Assembly (NCBI GenBank): GCA_914767715.1
Contig: OU612074.1
Location: 8,445,501-8,509,500 of the forward strand
Length of the DNA: 64,000 nt
Source: Membranipora membranacea
Lineage: Eukaryota > Bryozoa > Gymnolaemata > Cheilostomatida > Membraniporidae
Direction: 5' to 3'
Within the stretch, counting starts at the first letter, position 1. Each line of letters starts with the position of its first letter. The position numbers and the translations under genes were made by a program. The notes under the pieces are model-generated. The model saw only the letters and a list, made by a program, of their open reading frames with translations, did no database searches and was not told the DNA's origin. Positions 1 through 13,500 of this stretch are shown in pieces.

Positions 1-146
1 AATGTCTAGCCTCAGTGCTCAACCTCTGGATTAAATTGGTTTACATTGTATGAAGCTAAGGAACGCAGACTACACCACTTGGGTGGTCTGTTTTCATGCC
101 TTGATTCTATATATGTTATTTTCCCATATGTGTTATTTGTTGACAG

Positions 147-1569
147 GTGGTAGATATGAGATGGGGAGTTAGAGATGAAGCTAGTATGGATCACACAGGA
201 CCTCAGACATGTATGGATGAACTCAGATCATGTCAGGAGTTGTCCCTGGGTCCTAACTTTGTCGTATGTATTACGCTCCCATCGATTTACAAATAAATAC
301 ATTTTCATTTACAATGACATCCACAGAAACGGATCCTCAGAAACTTCTCCATGATTGAATTATAAAAACCAGCGCTTCACCATATTTTAGGAAATAGATA
401 TAATTATTATGGAGCTGTTGACTCAGGGAGTTTGGTATATAAACTCCCTTTTTGACTTACATGGGAACTTGTAGTTGTGCTCTCATTTTCTCATAGGATC
501 AAAGAGAGGATAACTTTTGATTATTTTAAAATTGATGAGCCCAGAAGTGTTATGACTTCTTTCAGTGTCAAAATATCATATAACTACTTCAGTCCTAGCT
601 GCCAGACTATATATTGTTGTCTTCAACTGATCACATGTCCCAAACTCACCGCTGACCAGCATCACCTTGCTTGGCTAAGTGATAGGCCAAGTCAATACTG
701 TGTTGAAGGAATGATACTGTCTCGCAAATTCTGATTTTATTGATCCAATACAGGGTTGTTGTTAAAAAAACTGGTAGGGCCGGCACAAGTCCAAGGCGAG
801 TCCAAAGTACCACCAGGAGGGGTGCTATAAGCTATTCACCAAGCAATTTCAGGCATATGATTTGCAAACTAAAATCCCAGAACTGCAATATATCATTAGC
901 GCTCCCTTTGCAGTGCTTGCTCGGTCAGCGTTATGGTAGCCGAGCTCTGATGGCAGAGATAGATAAGCAGGAGTTTGATTTGCTGATTGAGTCCTTGACC
1001 TCTGTGACATCACACGAGGAGATTGAGGACATTGCTGCTGCTGCCGCTCTACTCAGAGATTGGTATAGAGCTGATGAGAATGGTGTACCACCAGTCATGG
1101 TACTCATGGTATGTATTCAGGATTAAAAATCAAATTTATTTCATTTTATTTTGAATTTTTATTTTGTGATTGAAGCTGTACATTGTTGTTTGTGGATAAC
1201 TAATGAATCATTAAGGAAAATCTATAAATTGGTATCAATGTACATATAAGAAATTGCCATGATTGCTAGTCACTGACATAGACAGACTCACTCGTTGACG
1301 ATGTTTACAAAAACCTGCTGTTTATAAAACAAAAAGAAGTTGGTGTCCTCCTAATAATTCGGCTGTCTTAATTGGTGTCTCCTATTAGTTGGTGATATGT
1401 AACTAATGTATTGTTTGTTAGCCTCTAAATGAAAGAGACCCACAGATTACACCCTCAGACTTTGACTCGATAGCCGGAGAGCTACATAAGGGTCTGAGAA
1501 TCGGAGCCACACAAGCACTGAAAGATGGCAAGATCAAAGAGACAGAAGCACAAAAGTACTTCTGGTCAG
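147..1569 (+). other. NWD copy A: N-terminal DUF4062-like domain exons
   Basis: The first three exons in the window encode the end of the domain that opens NWD, TEP1 and related STAND proteins. Visible signatures are VDMRWGVRDEAS, then GPQTCMDELRSCQ, SLGPNFV and LLGQRYGSRALMAE. In this family the fold is Rossmann/TIR-like and precedes the NACHT domain; its activity is not settled. The preceding strand (KIFLSSTF in copy B) is outside the window here. The exon at 914 joins in phase 0 to the exon ending at 263, which fixes the acceptor at 913. Confidence 0.82.
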
Positions 1570-4500
1570 GTAAGGGGGGGGGGGAGAAAGTTGATGGAGG
1601 TGTGGGAAGCGAATGAAATAAAGTTTTATGAGAGCCTCAATTCATTCTTGACTGAAAGTGTTGATCATAAACATATAAATACTATACTAGTATACTAGTA
1701 TTTATATGTTTATGGTGTTGATAAACTTTCAAACGAGACTAAAATCATCTGAGTAACTTGAAACTGTAAATTGTTTCATTTTTGTAAGCAGTTCATAGTG
1801 AAAACATTAATAAAACATCAAATTTGAGACTTACACACTATCGATTTGGCACATAGAAAGAAGTTGCCCACTCTCAATTCAAGTCAATTGCTTACGGATC
1901 ATATCATTATTGATGAGACTTCAAAAATACCCGCTCAGATACGCCCCCTTCAAAGTAACACTTTTAACCAAAGTGAAAGAAGGATCACGAACCGGTGCGA
2001 AACAAAATTAAACCAACGCTATTTCCATGGTTCGATAACTCTCGAAATTGATGTGAACTCGGTGCATGGAAACTTAGGGATTGAAATACATAAGCCTGAC
2101 TCGAGATGTTATTTTACTTGTTCTGCTGAGCAGTGACTGAAGAGGAGGTATATAGAGGTGTGCTTTCACAGCCTGATGCTAAGGATCACTGTCTGTGCTT
2201 TGAGAGAACTCTAGTGGATATCGACCTGAAACATCCTAAAGTTAGCAGATTTGTGGAACTAGAGAAACCAGGTAAGTCATTTAATGATAATAATTATACA
2301 GACTATTCCAGAGGTGTAAATATAAGCGAGAGTTCTGTTTATCTAGTTTGGAGGTACTAAATGTTATCTAGCATTGATTTAAGCTATTTTTGCTCAAAAC
2401 ACAATAGTTTGGCTGGTCTGGCCAATGTTAGAATTGAAGAGTGTTTATGATGACTTCCAGCTGCTTGGCTAGTTTGCGCCCTGCTAGAAAATGTTTTAAT
2501 TTTTATGTCGAACATAGAGTTTGTATTATATAAATAGAATAAAGAAAGAATTTCTACTATTTTCCAAAAGCTTACTGTTTTAAAAAGTGACAATGCTATG
2601 CATTAAAGCAACATCCTATCAAATCTGAGCTTATGTTCAACGTTCGGGTTTTTCAATAAGGTGTTATAAACAAGGACACCACAGCCCGATTGGAGACTCT
2701 TATCACTAAGACTAAGGACCAGCTGGGAGAGGAGAACTGCGCTAAGTTTGATGGCATCAAGTGGAACAAGAAGGGAGGCACTAATGAGGAGAGTTTAGCT
2801 GAGTATCTCGTCGAGTTTGGCAAAATGTTTGAGGAGAAAGTCATCATGCTCGTTGAGCGGGTAAGGATATAAAGCTTTTATAGAGTTTATTTGGTTGCTT
2901 GCTGGTTCTATGATGATGCAGGTATCAACCAAAGCTCAAACTTACAATTTTGGAGAGCGAAGCCCAATGCCTAATCACAGCAAAGATTTGTTTTGAAATT
3001 TCTTGATAGTACACAATATGCCTGCAGTCCATTCAATGAGCATCAACTAGTTAAAACACATGAAGATGTAGTTCAAAGAAATAAATTCATATTTACCTTC
3101 TAGAACATTTTAACATCACTCACGAAAACGTTTTGTTGCGCTAGTAAAATGCAACCAGAATATTCAACTTTTGCCTAACTTTTTTTGTTGCAGGGCTGTA
3201 CTTTCATTTTAATTTCTTTATGTTTATAGGCGGCGTCTAAAGTGAACCCTCTACAAGAGCATCAGTATGCCAATCTCCTAACAGAGATAGCCGAACATGA
3301 TTATCAGGCTAAAGCAAAGATAAAAACCTTCCAGGGTAGACAAGATATCATGGATAGTATCAAGAAGTACATCATGTCAAGGTACAGTAACGTTTACATT
3401 GAGCCATTCACTAAGTTTCAATGCATGGGTGTAGTACATCAATTGGAGTTGCCCCCTCTCAATTCAGATGGAATGCTTACGGTTCCTATGATGATGGAAC
3501 GTTGAAAAGATCTAACGCGGGTCTCCCTCATCTCAGTTTTTGATGTCTACAATTACTTCCGAACCCTAAGCCTCCAAAACTTACTATATAAGGCATAACA
3601 CCTTCATAATTAATAATATACAGGAGCTTTTCACAAGCTGATCAATTTCAAACACAAAGCAAAATCTCTGCATTAGTCAGTGGTGACATTATTAGCTGTA
3701 CATTGACCATCTTGGACATTTTCAGTGAAGATTCTGATGTGATATAATTTGCTGTATGGTTGTTTTTCTATTTTCACTATTCTTTTTTGCACTATCCCAT
3801 ATATAGATCTAACAAACCCTATATCATGTACGGAGAGTCGGGTTATGGTAAGACCAGTCTTCTAGCTGTAGCAAGTATGCGAGTATTCGACTGGATCGGT
3901 CAGGACGCTAGTGTGATTGTGGTCAGACGATTCCTCGGGACAACTCCCAACTCTACCAATGTCGGCTCTCTACTGAAAAGTGTCACTGACCAGATAGCTC
4001 TGGCCTGCAAGTAAGAATGAGACGTTTTTCAATAGAGTGAACATGAGTCACTCAGATTTCAAGTCACAAGTAGCTGTCTGCCTTAGGACTCCCACACCCG
4101 TGGCTCAAGTCAAACACAAGTCAAACTCAAGTCAAACTCAATTCAAACTGAAGTCAAACTTAAGTCAAACTCAAGTCAAACCCAAGTTTAACAGATCTGC
4201 TTTCCAAGTTCTTATGAATACTTATATTGAAAATCACGTATGCAATACAGTCCAAAGATAATAATTATGATCAATTTTATATATTCATATTGTCCTGACA
4301 GTAATAGTTCCCTACATCACCTCAATATTCATTAATGATTGAGATAGTTTTCCACAAAAATTACGCATATAGGATTCTAAGGTCTAAGCTTTATTAAAAC
4401 CTCTCGTTATTGAATAAATCATGCAATAATTAAGTTTAAAAAGGTCAACACTGAGGTTCTAACATACAAACTCCAGATCTGTAACCTGAAGTTACACTGT

Positions 4501-7500
4501 ATATTCACTAGATCAATTTTGATCCTGTGTGCTTGAATTCGTGTTGACCCCCTCCACTGAAAAGCCGCAAGCAAGAAGGGTATATTTGCCTCCAGCTTGT
4601 AAATGGAGGGCAGTATTAGATATGCTGGAATATTCGTTGGATTTATTTATTTACAGCTACAAGCCTCCACATACAGAGGATGCCATGATGAAGCTTATGT
4701 TTACTCTGATATCTCTGCCCAGAAACTACAGACTCGTCATATTCCTCGATTCACTCGATCAGCTCTCGTCATACGGCAAGGTCTGTCTTAATAAAATATA
4801 TATGATTAATGAATATTATAAATAATAGAGTATTAAATGATTGTTCAATAGATATAAATTTTTAATATTTATTGTAATATGTCTCAGATCTTTAAACATT
4901 TGACTACATTTTATTGTGGAAAATTTTAAAATCGAGATGCAGTCCGCAGGCAGATTGATTCTAGGGAAAATAAGTGGTACAATGCTAATGAGAGATTCTT
5001 AAAACTTAAAGATCATAATGCAGTTTACCTACTAATAATAATAATAACAGTTCAAATTGGCCTGTTCCTCCCAAAGATTTTTTAGTTAAATATGCCTATA
5101 CCGATAGGAATTTTTCATATACAACAGGTACCTCCATTCAAATCTAATACATACTGAATTTTTACCTGCAGGCACACACTTTGCTATGGCTACCCGCTCT
5201 GTTTCCTGATAATGTCAAGGTCATTGTGTCAACACTACCAAAAGATCACGGTCTTCTCGATCTTCTGAGGTACAGGCGTTACTCTGACAAACAGTTTGTT
5301 GAGGTACAAAAAAATTATTCTTTGTTTTTATTTATCCATTGTATTCACTGATCAAGCAGATAGATACAAGGCAATGTGTACATAACACCATAAGGTACAT
5401 CAACTTTACAACAGAGGAAAAATAACCTATCGCAGTCAAATTCATGGCAACACAATATTTCCTGGTCAGTAATGATATGGAAATAAACAATAGATATACA
5501 TAACTCGATTAGCACAGATTTCTCTGCGTAGCAGCAGTAGTTCAAGTTTCTTTTCACTTCACTTCTCAAAAACTTTTTGAGGCTTAATTTTTGTTGTTCT
5601 TTGATGATAGGTGAACATATTGGAGACGAATCTTTCTATGAAGCTTATGGAGGATTGGCTGATGGCTACAAACAGACGACTGACCGATAATCAGCTAGAA
5701 GTGGTGAAAAACAGGTAAGATGATGAAGAATGTGGGGGTAATCACAATGCTTCGATGCGTTGAATCGGGCATCGTATGAATTGTCCGCTCTCGATTCGAA
5801 TGAATGATGAAACTTCAAAAACATCTGCTGCGGTGGGGATTTGAACCTGGGCATCCCGCCAGCTCTCAGTCTTTGATGTTATCCATTTATCCAATCTTTA
5901 TAATATAAAGCATGGATGAATGGATAACATATTATCTATATATATATATATATATATATAAATACATATATATTATATTTTAGTATCCTGTCAGTAATGT
6001 GAATTGCGTCGTGAATATTAAGAAATTTGAAGGTACCGAAGTGCAAAGGTAATACGATGCGATTGTGCGATAGTATTTCTCACAGCTCTTTTCATGATAA
6101 GCCATGAGGCTCAATGTGAAGGGGTGACTGTTCTGCTTGGTTTTAGATTCTTATTGGGTCGAAAATACAACATCATACTGGCCTCTAGCAAAGGCAAACC
6201 AGCTAAAAGACTGACCTAATGACTGAAGCCCCAACTCCATCTATGGTGGCCATGCGAATGGGCATGACTTAGGGTGCCTGGTCGCGAACTATTCACTCAC
6301 TTATAGTTAAGGGCTTAAACTGTGCTGGGATAGCTGGTAGTAACATTTCATTATCAACTACTTTTCGCTTAAACTAACTCACTCACTGTTTTTTATAGGT
6401 TATAGATAAAAATCCTTATCAAATATATTTTACCAATAATAATACCATTTTATTTGATGACAGGTTTGAGGAAGATGCTAACACAAGCCCTCTATACATT
6501 AAACTCATCTACGATGTGGTGGTAAAACTGCGATCCTATGTGGACCAGGAAGAGTTGAGAGAGAAGCTCACCACAATAAACTCTCCTGTCAAGTGTATCA
6601 GATATATCTACAATGAGCTAATGAGGAAAAATGGTAAGCATAGACATCGATAAATAGACATAAATAGCTTCTCAGTTCACATGTAAATTGCTGCCACACT
6701 GATCACAATCAAGAGACACACATGCTAATAGTGTCTTGATGTCACTGTGGCCTTGTTATGACATGAAAAATGGCCTCAATGCTAAAAAATAACTAACCAC
6801 AGGGTGAGAACCATACCAGGTCCCCAGTGAGGGATGATATTTTTGTGCCTTAGCAAAATGGCACTCAGACCCTCAGCCGTAATGGTTTTCCTAAAAAAGC
6901 AATCCTTATGTTTTTAGGAAAAATTGATTTTTTCATTTCCAATTAAAGTAAGGGTGACCTACCAATGAGTTAATTGAACTTCTTTCAGAGTCCTAATACA
7001 ATAATTTGACTCCAGTGCCACTTCAGAGTATGGTACATTTGATTTACCGTAAAGATTATCATATTTGCAGGCAGTCTCTTGGTACATCGACTATTCGCTT
7101 ACCTGCATCTATCTAATCTCGGGCTAACAGAGAATGAACTAGTGGATCTCGTCTCTCTAGATGATGAGGTTCTGAATGATGTGTTCCAGTTCTCAGCTCC
7201 GCCTCTTCGTAGACTTCCTGCTGTACTGTGGGCGAGGATCAGAAACTCTATTCAGGAGTACATAGTCACCAGAGAGGCTAATGGTGGAAAGGTAAGTATA
7301 CTGTTATAAGAGTACATAGTAAGTGTAAGTGTAAAAACGGTACAGGGGAGGCCAATGGGTATAAGGTAAGTGTATTGTGTAAAGAGTATATAGTCACCAG
7401 GAAGGCTAATGGTGGTAAAGTAAGTGTAACATTATAAGACTACATCGTTTGTAGGGAGGCCAATTATTATAAGGTAAGTGTACTGTTATAAGAGTTTGTA

Positions 7501-10500
7501 GATTCCAAAGTGGTCTTTGTACGTGTGGTAAGTAGTTCATTATAAGGGTTCATAGTCACAAAGGAGCCAATGGTGGTAAGGTAAGTGTAAAATGTCAAAT
7601 TTCATCATAACTGGGGAGGCCATTTTAATAAGGTAAGTGTATTGCTTTGAAGGTACATATATTCCTTGGGCGCTTAGTTCACAATTTCAAAACAAACAAG
7701 CTCAGGGGGTGTTTGCACCATAATCATATGAAAATTTTATATAAATAACTTATTATGATTATTATGTTTGAGATCCATTGGTCAATTCAAAGGAGGCAAA
7801 ATGAAAAACACAAGCTATTTATTGATACAAATCTTTCATGTCCCCGTTCCGTTATGAAGTATGTTTTTTGGCCCGCCCCTCCAAACTATTAACATGTGAG
7901 ATGATTGTAAGTAACACGTTCAAGTTTAAAAAGCTGTATAATATGGTTAAATGTACAGACATTTATGAGATGTCTAAAGATATATTATTCCTCTATTTAC
8001 AGGTGATAGCCTGGTACCACAGACAGTTTGTGGAGGTAGGAGACACAGTATTCAGAGATGAGTTACCTCCGGGCTCCTCGGGCTATACCCCTGAATCAGA
8101 TGAGGAGGGTGAAGGTGAAGAAGACAAAGCAGAGACTGAAGATGGAAGCAAACCTAAAGGAAAGCCAGGCAAACTTCAGGCTTACAAGGCAGCTGATGAG
8201 CTTCAGAGAATCCTCAGAGAAAATATGGTCCAGTACTTCAGAGGTGTGTTTAGTGTAGAAGCATGTCAGGGTCAAGGTCATAGCATTTCAAGGTCATAAA
8301 ATTTCAAGGTCAAAGTTATGTTGATGACTATGTTGTATTGTGTGCCTGTGTGAACATGGAGTGTGTGAAAATAATATGTTATAACTGAAATCACTTCTTG
8401 ATTTCTGCATAAAAAACTAAATGCTCAACATATGCCAAAACTTGCATGAAAGTGTAATTCAGGCACATGCAAAGATATCTTAGACATTATTTCATCTTAC
8501 ATCCCGTTCATTCATTGCACAGAACCCATTATTCATCTAAAATAATAGATATTATTCAACATTGCAGGAGAGTGGTCACAGGGAAAGAAGAAGCCCTTTA
8601 AGTACAACCCGTACCTGGTAAAGAAGCTAGGCCTACCCAAGCCTTACTCGGAGGAGGATCGATACGTACCGGCCATGCCTAATATACAGGACAACGGCCG
8701 ACCTAACCTCAGAAAACTGGGACAACTCCCAAATCTACTCATCAAGCTCGATAGATGTGAGGAGTTCTTCATTGAGGTAGGTTCTGTTTCAGGTCATCTG
8801 TACAACAACATGTTTGCTCAACTTTTATTAGTCCTTTACTTGATACTTGAAAGGTGTCGTCTGTTTATATGGGAACATCTCCTTATGCAGGCAAGTTGGG
8901 TCAAATTTGATCAAACTCCGCATACTCTGATAAGATGAAACCAGTTCCTTGAATGTATTCTCTGGCAGGATATGAATTGGACAGGGAATAATTGTACATG
9001 TACTTTGTGAGCACATCATCTAGATGAAGCTAGACCCCCTACAATTGGTATTATCTCACACTATAGAATTATAGATGGACTCCTATCACTGAAACATGCA
9101 AGTGCTAAGGGCTAAGGGGCACCTGCGAGCACTAGCACGGATGTTAGAAGAACATAAATAGTGAGAAAAGACTTTCTGCTTGGAAGAAACCTTTACCAAT
9201 AATACATCGGCTTTTTGCAGCACAAGTGTGAAATGTCATGCAGTAGGGTCTGTACATATTGTATCAAGCTTGGCTGCGCACAATGTTTGTATCATCTACT
9301 ATTACAGGTATTTGGTAATATCGAGGCCTTACAGGGACTGTTCTCCATGTACTCCTGGTCTGATATATACGAGATAGCTGACAGTATTAGCTTTGATAAT
9401 TACAAAGCTATCGGTAAAGACAAGGATGAGCCTCAAGATAGCTGTAAGTGTACCACCCTGAGAGCTGATAAGTTATTAGATTGAATTACTAATGTTGATA
9501 ATCAGTATCCCATAATGCAACATTCAGGAATTCCCTTCGAGATCAGGTTGAGTGTTCTCATATATGAGACTGACCGGGTCTTTTGAGGAATTTCAGGTTA
9601 ATGCTGCATTGTGGGTAAGATTCCATTCATTCATTTATTTATTCAATCATACATTGTATTTTTTACTGACTCATTTCTACGTAATATGATGATAAGTGAG
9701 CAATTTACAATGTGAACTTTAAAGGCTTAAAACATGTCCACTGGCCTGGGTTGAAGCAATGTTGAATAATGATTGACTATTTGTGAAGAAATTATACCAT
9801 GGAGCTTCCTGAGAGTTGACCTGTCATTTTATTGTGGTCAATAATAAGTATTACGTTGATAATGAGTATCCCACAATGCAAATTTTTTCTTTCTGAGATT
9901 GATCCGATCATCCTGTGAATCCAGGTAGAAAAATGCATTGTGGGTAAATCGCAGCATTGGTACACCACCATATACTACTGTATGCAGTTTATATGCCCTG
10001 TTTGTACTTGTGTATTCATCTGTAATCAGACAGCCTAGACATTGAATATATTTTGCACAGATGATGTGCAACTGGGAGCGTCTCACCAACTTTGTTTGCA
10101 TTAAAACTCATACTAAAAATTCCTTTTGTAGCCGCTCTGAAGAATCCATTCCAGATCGTGATTCGATCGTTCCTGCTGACCTCAGCTCTGGCCTGCGCCT
10201 ATCCCAGAATGCTCGGCCCACTAGTCCTCGGTAGGCTTCTGCCTTTTGCTCCAGGAAGCAGACTTCTCCGTGACTTCATCAATGATGTGTACGAGAAAGG
10301 TTAGTTTAATGCATCGATATGAATTTATGGATCAGTCGTAAAATACATAGCATGGCTATTTGTGAAGATATGCCATCAGTATATAACTTGGTGTCAATAA
10401 CTGGATAAAACTAAAAATCTGACAGCTTTTGTGTCAAGCATTGTATGACGTCCCAGTATCAACTTTCAAAAACTCAGGCAAGCTGCTTGACAAAAGTTTG

Positions 10501-13500
10501 CAATGGTGAGCTATATTACGATTCTGTACTTGTGTACCAATTAAATATCAGAAATGTGGTCTCACAAGTATACATAACTAGCAGTACGCTTGCTCAGGTC
10601 AAATATGTTCCCCTCATCTGTTTCATATATATCAGTGGTTTAATGTAATGATTGGGTAGTAGACTAGTGAAGCTTATTGCCCAAGCTTGTTTGGGTGGTG
10701 GATTGCAGGGCCTACAACCCCAAAATAAAACAGCTTAGGTCTGCAATATAGTACTGGTGTACCACACTATCTCACTGTTGTAGATCGACATTGATAAGTT
10801 TGATTATCCTATGTAGTTGATCAAATTCAAATTGAGAGTCGGTGAGCTTTTCAGTTGTGGAACTCAAGCACATTTTCATCGGTTGATATAATATAGTATA
10901 TACAACCTTACATAATACATAAGCTGTATATATTATAATACGTTAGTATTGTGCTCTGCTGTATTACAGGACCAAAGATAAATGCTTTCGTCTGCCCTCA
11001 CGTTCAGCTGGAAGGAGTAGGTACTTATACTATATTTGAGATGCCTAATGATCATGTCGGAGCTTGTAACGCTATGATGGAGGTCACACCCGGTGGTCAT
11101 CACTACATCCTAACTGTCTCCAAGAAAGCCGTGCTCATCAATATGGAAGGTAATCAATCATTGATATGAATTCATGGATTGGTGGTTAAATACGTAGTAG
11201 GTCTATTAGTGAAGCACTTACGTCTTATGACCTTTAAAAACTCAGACAAACAACTTGACAAATCGTTTCAAGGGGTCGGCTGTAGTTTTGGACCAATCAA
11301 AGATGAGAAATTGTTTCAAACAATCAAATATAAATTGCCATATGATTGATCTGGGTCAGATATGCTCCCCTAATCCATGAATATATATAACACTGTAATC
11401 AATATTGAACAAAAATCGTAATAATACATGTAATATCAAATTGATTGGGTTAACTGAGTCGAGATTGAGTCAACCTTGAGTTATTTAAAGTCAAGTGGCA
11501 AGTCACACAAGTTGTCAGCCATTTTCCAAGCTCTTTCCTATAAACAACAACAATTATTAGCCGATGAAATTTAATTGATATGGTTGTATAATGTTAAATG
11601 GTAACATACAGATGATTTTAATTTTAATTTGATATTTGTACGGCATTAAATAGTAGCATATAGATGATTTTAATTAAATTTTATATTGTTCTTTATTGAT
11701 AGATGGTAACATACAGATGAGATATATCCCACCCGACCTGAGACGAGATGATGACTTTCACCTGGTGGCAGCTGCCAGCCCCTTTGATGACCCCATCGAG
11801 ATGGTCGCCTGTACAAGGAAAGTACCCAAAATCTACATCTTCTCATGTAAGTTTTGATTAAAACATAATGTAAAGTTTCTTGCCGTGGGCAACTGGGAAT
11901 AAGGACAATACATCAATTCTATTTAGTCCCTTCCCGGACAAGTGAGAGATATTCATTGAGAGCTCATCTCAGTTGACAGCATGAGAAGGATAATAGATGA
12001 TAGGTGATTGCTTGGCATGGCCCTCAAACACTGCCAGAGAGTTTCGAGTGTTTATCTCATAGCGCATCCCTAATATTTGTTAGTATTCTTATTATTGTCA
12101 CATTAGTCCAAGGAGTTTTTTTCATAAAATAATATGTGGAAAATAATTTGATCTAATGCTAAATCAGGAGAAATAAGAAATAGTCCATGATGGCAATGGA
12201 GAAGACCATGCTAATTTCATTTAGGAAGACAGAAAAAAGTGAATTTGAACAAAAAAAACATTTTGACAAAAACTTTAATTTTACACCAACTTGCTTGTTT
12301 CAGTGACACAATTTGACATCAGTGAGATAATAGACTGTCGACAGACACAAGGCTGTGAGGAAATGGAGATACAAGCTCTCCAAATGACAAGACTGTTCGA
12401 AGAAAAGGAGAAGGTCGTTATCATGGTACACGGTAATGCTCATGACGGAATGCTTGTCTACGAGGCCAAGACACAGAATCTGCTTTTCAGGTATGCTAAA
12501 TACCTGCCGTACAACTATCGCATTGAGTTACTAGGCGATGACGAGAAACTAATAGGTAAAATAGTAGTAAATTAATAAATGAAATAAGGTGAAAAATACT
12601 ATAATTTTAACAATCGATTAATTTATTATTTTATGTTAAACAATAAATTAATAGTAAACTAATATAAAATAAAATGATAAATATTACAATACCAACAATT
12701 GATGAAATTATTATTATAGATATATAAATACATTTTAATGTTGAATAAATAAAATAATAATAAAATAATAATAAAATACTCAAAATTGATGAAATTATTA
12801 TAAATAATGAGTGCATTATTATGTTAAATAAATAATAAAATATGATGTTAAAGATTATAAATATTATAATGCTTTACAATTGATGAAATATTTACAAATA
12901 AATATTAACACTTATTATGTATGATATCAGGTTCCAGAATAATAAGCCAATATTGTTCATGAGTGATATCGGTGGCTCTGAGTTCTCCTACCTAGCAATA
13001 ACACAGCCTCAAAAATCTACCATGATACGCTACCAGTACAAGGAGAAGGAAGAACCCAAAACGGAAGAAGACAAGAATGTGGCACCGGTTCAAACTCAGA
13101 GCACTGTCCAACATCATTTTGAGGTAAAAAACTTACCTGATCTTTACATTAATTGCAATGAGTCTCTGTTCACATTTTTTCCACAGTTTGGGACCTTATA
13201 TTGAGTCTACTAAAAAAAAATCGGTATGTGATGCATTGTTGCTTTGAAAATAGAGGTGGTATCTTAATTGAGTTATTATTATTCTTTTTGAAAATGGGTA
13301 AATAAGGATATATCATTCTGTTTCATGATGTAGGGGGATTACTCTCATATATTGTATCCATATACACGATGGCGTAATTATGTCTGTTAAATATTATTAC
13401 CAAGTCTAAGGTTCTATGTTTATGTCTCTGGGTTTACAGCTCTATGGTTCTATCCTTTTCACTATTTAAAAAAATAGCGGCAGTATAGTTAAACAACAAG

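Noticed and set aside
1846-2136. 96-codon plus-strand frame before the exon at 2134
   Set aside because: It is intronic SINE-like sequence; the true acceptor at 2133 lies in another frame and the copy B equivalent is not open.
4603-4825. Alternative frames overlapping the Walker B exon
   Set aside because: Only the frame giving LVIFLDSLDQL joins in phase to both neighbours; the 62-codon frame is a shadow.
10300-10969. Full introner model (both intron ends derived from the repeat)
   Set aside because: Only the 5' ends of the four introns share sequence; the 3' ends are unrelated, so intron creation by the repeat is not shown.
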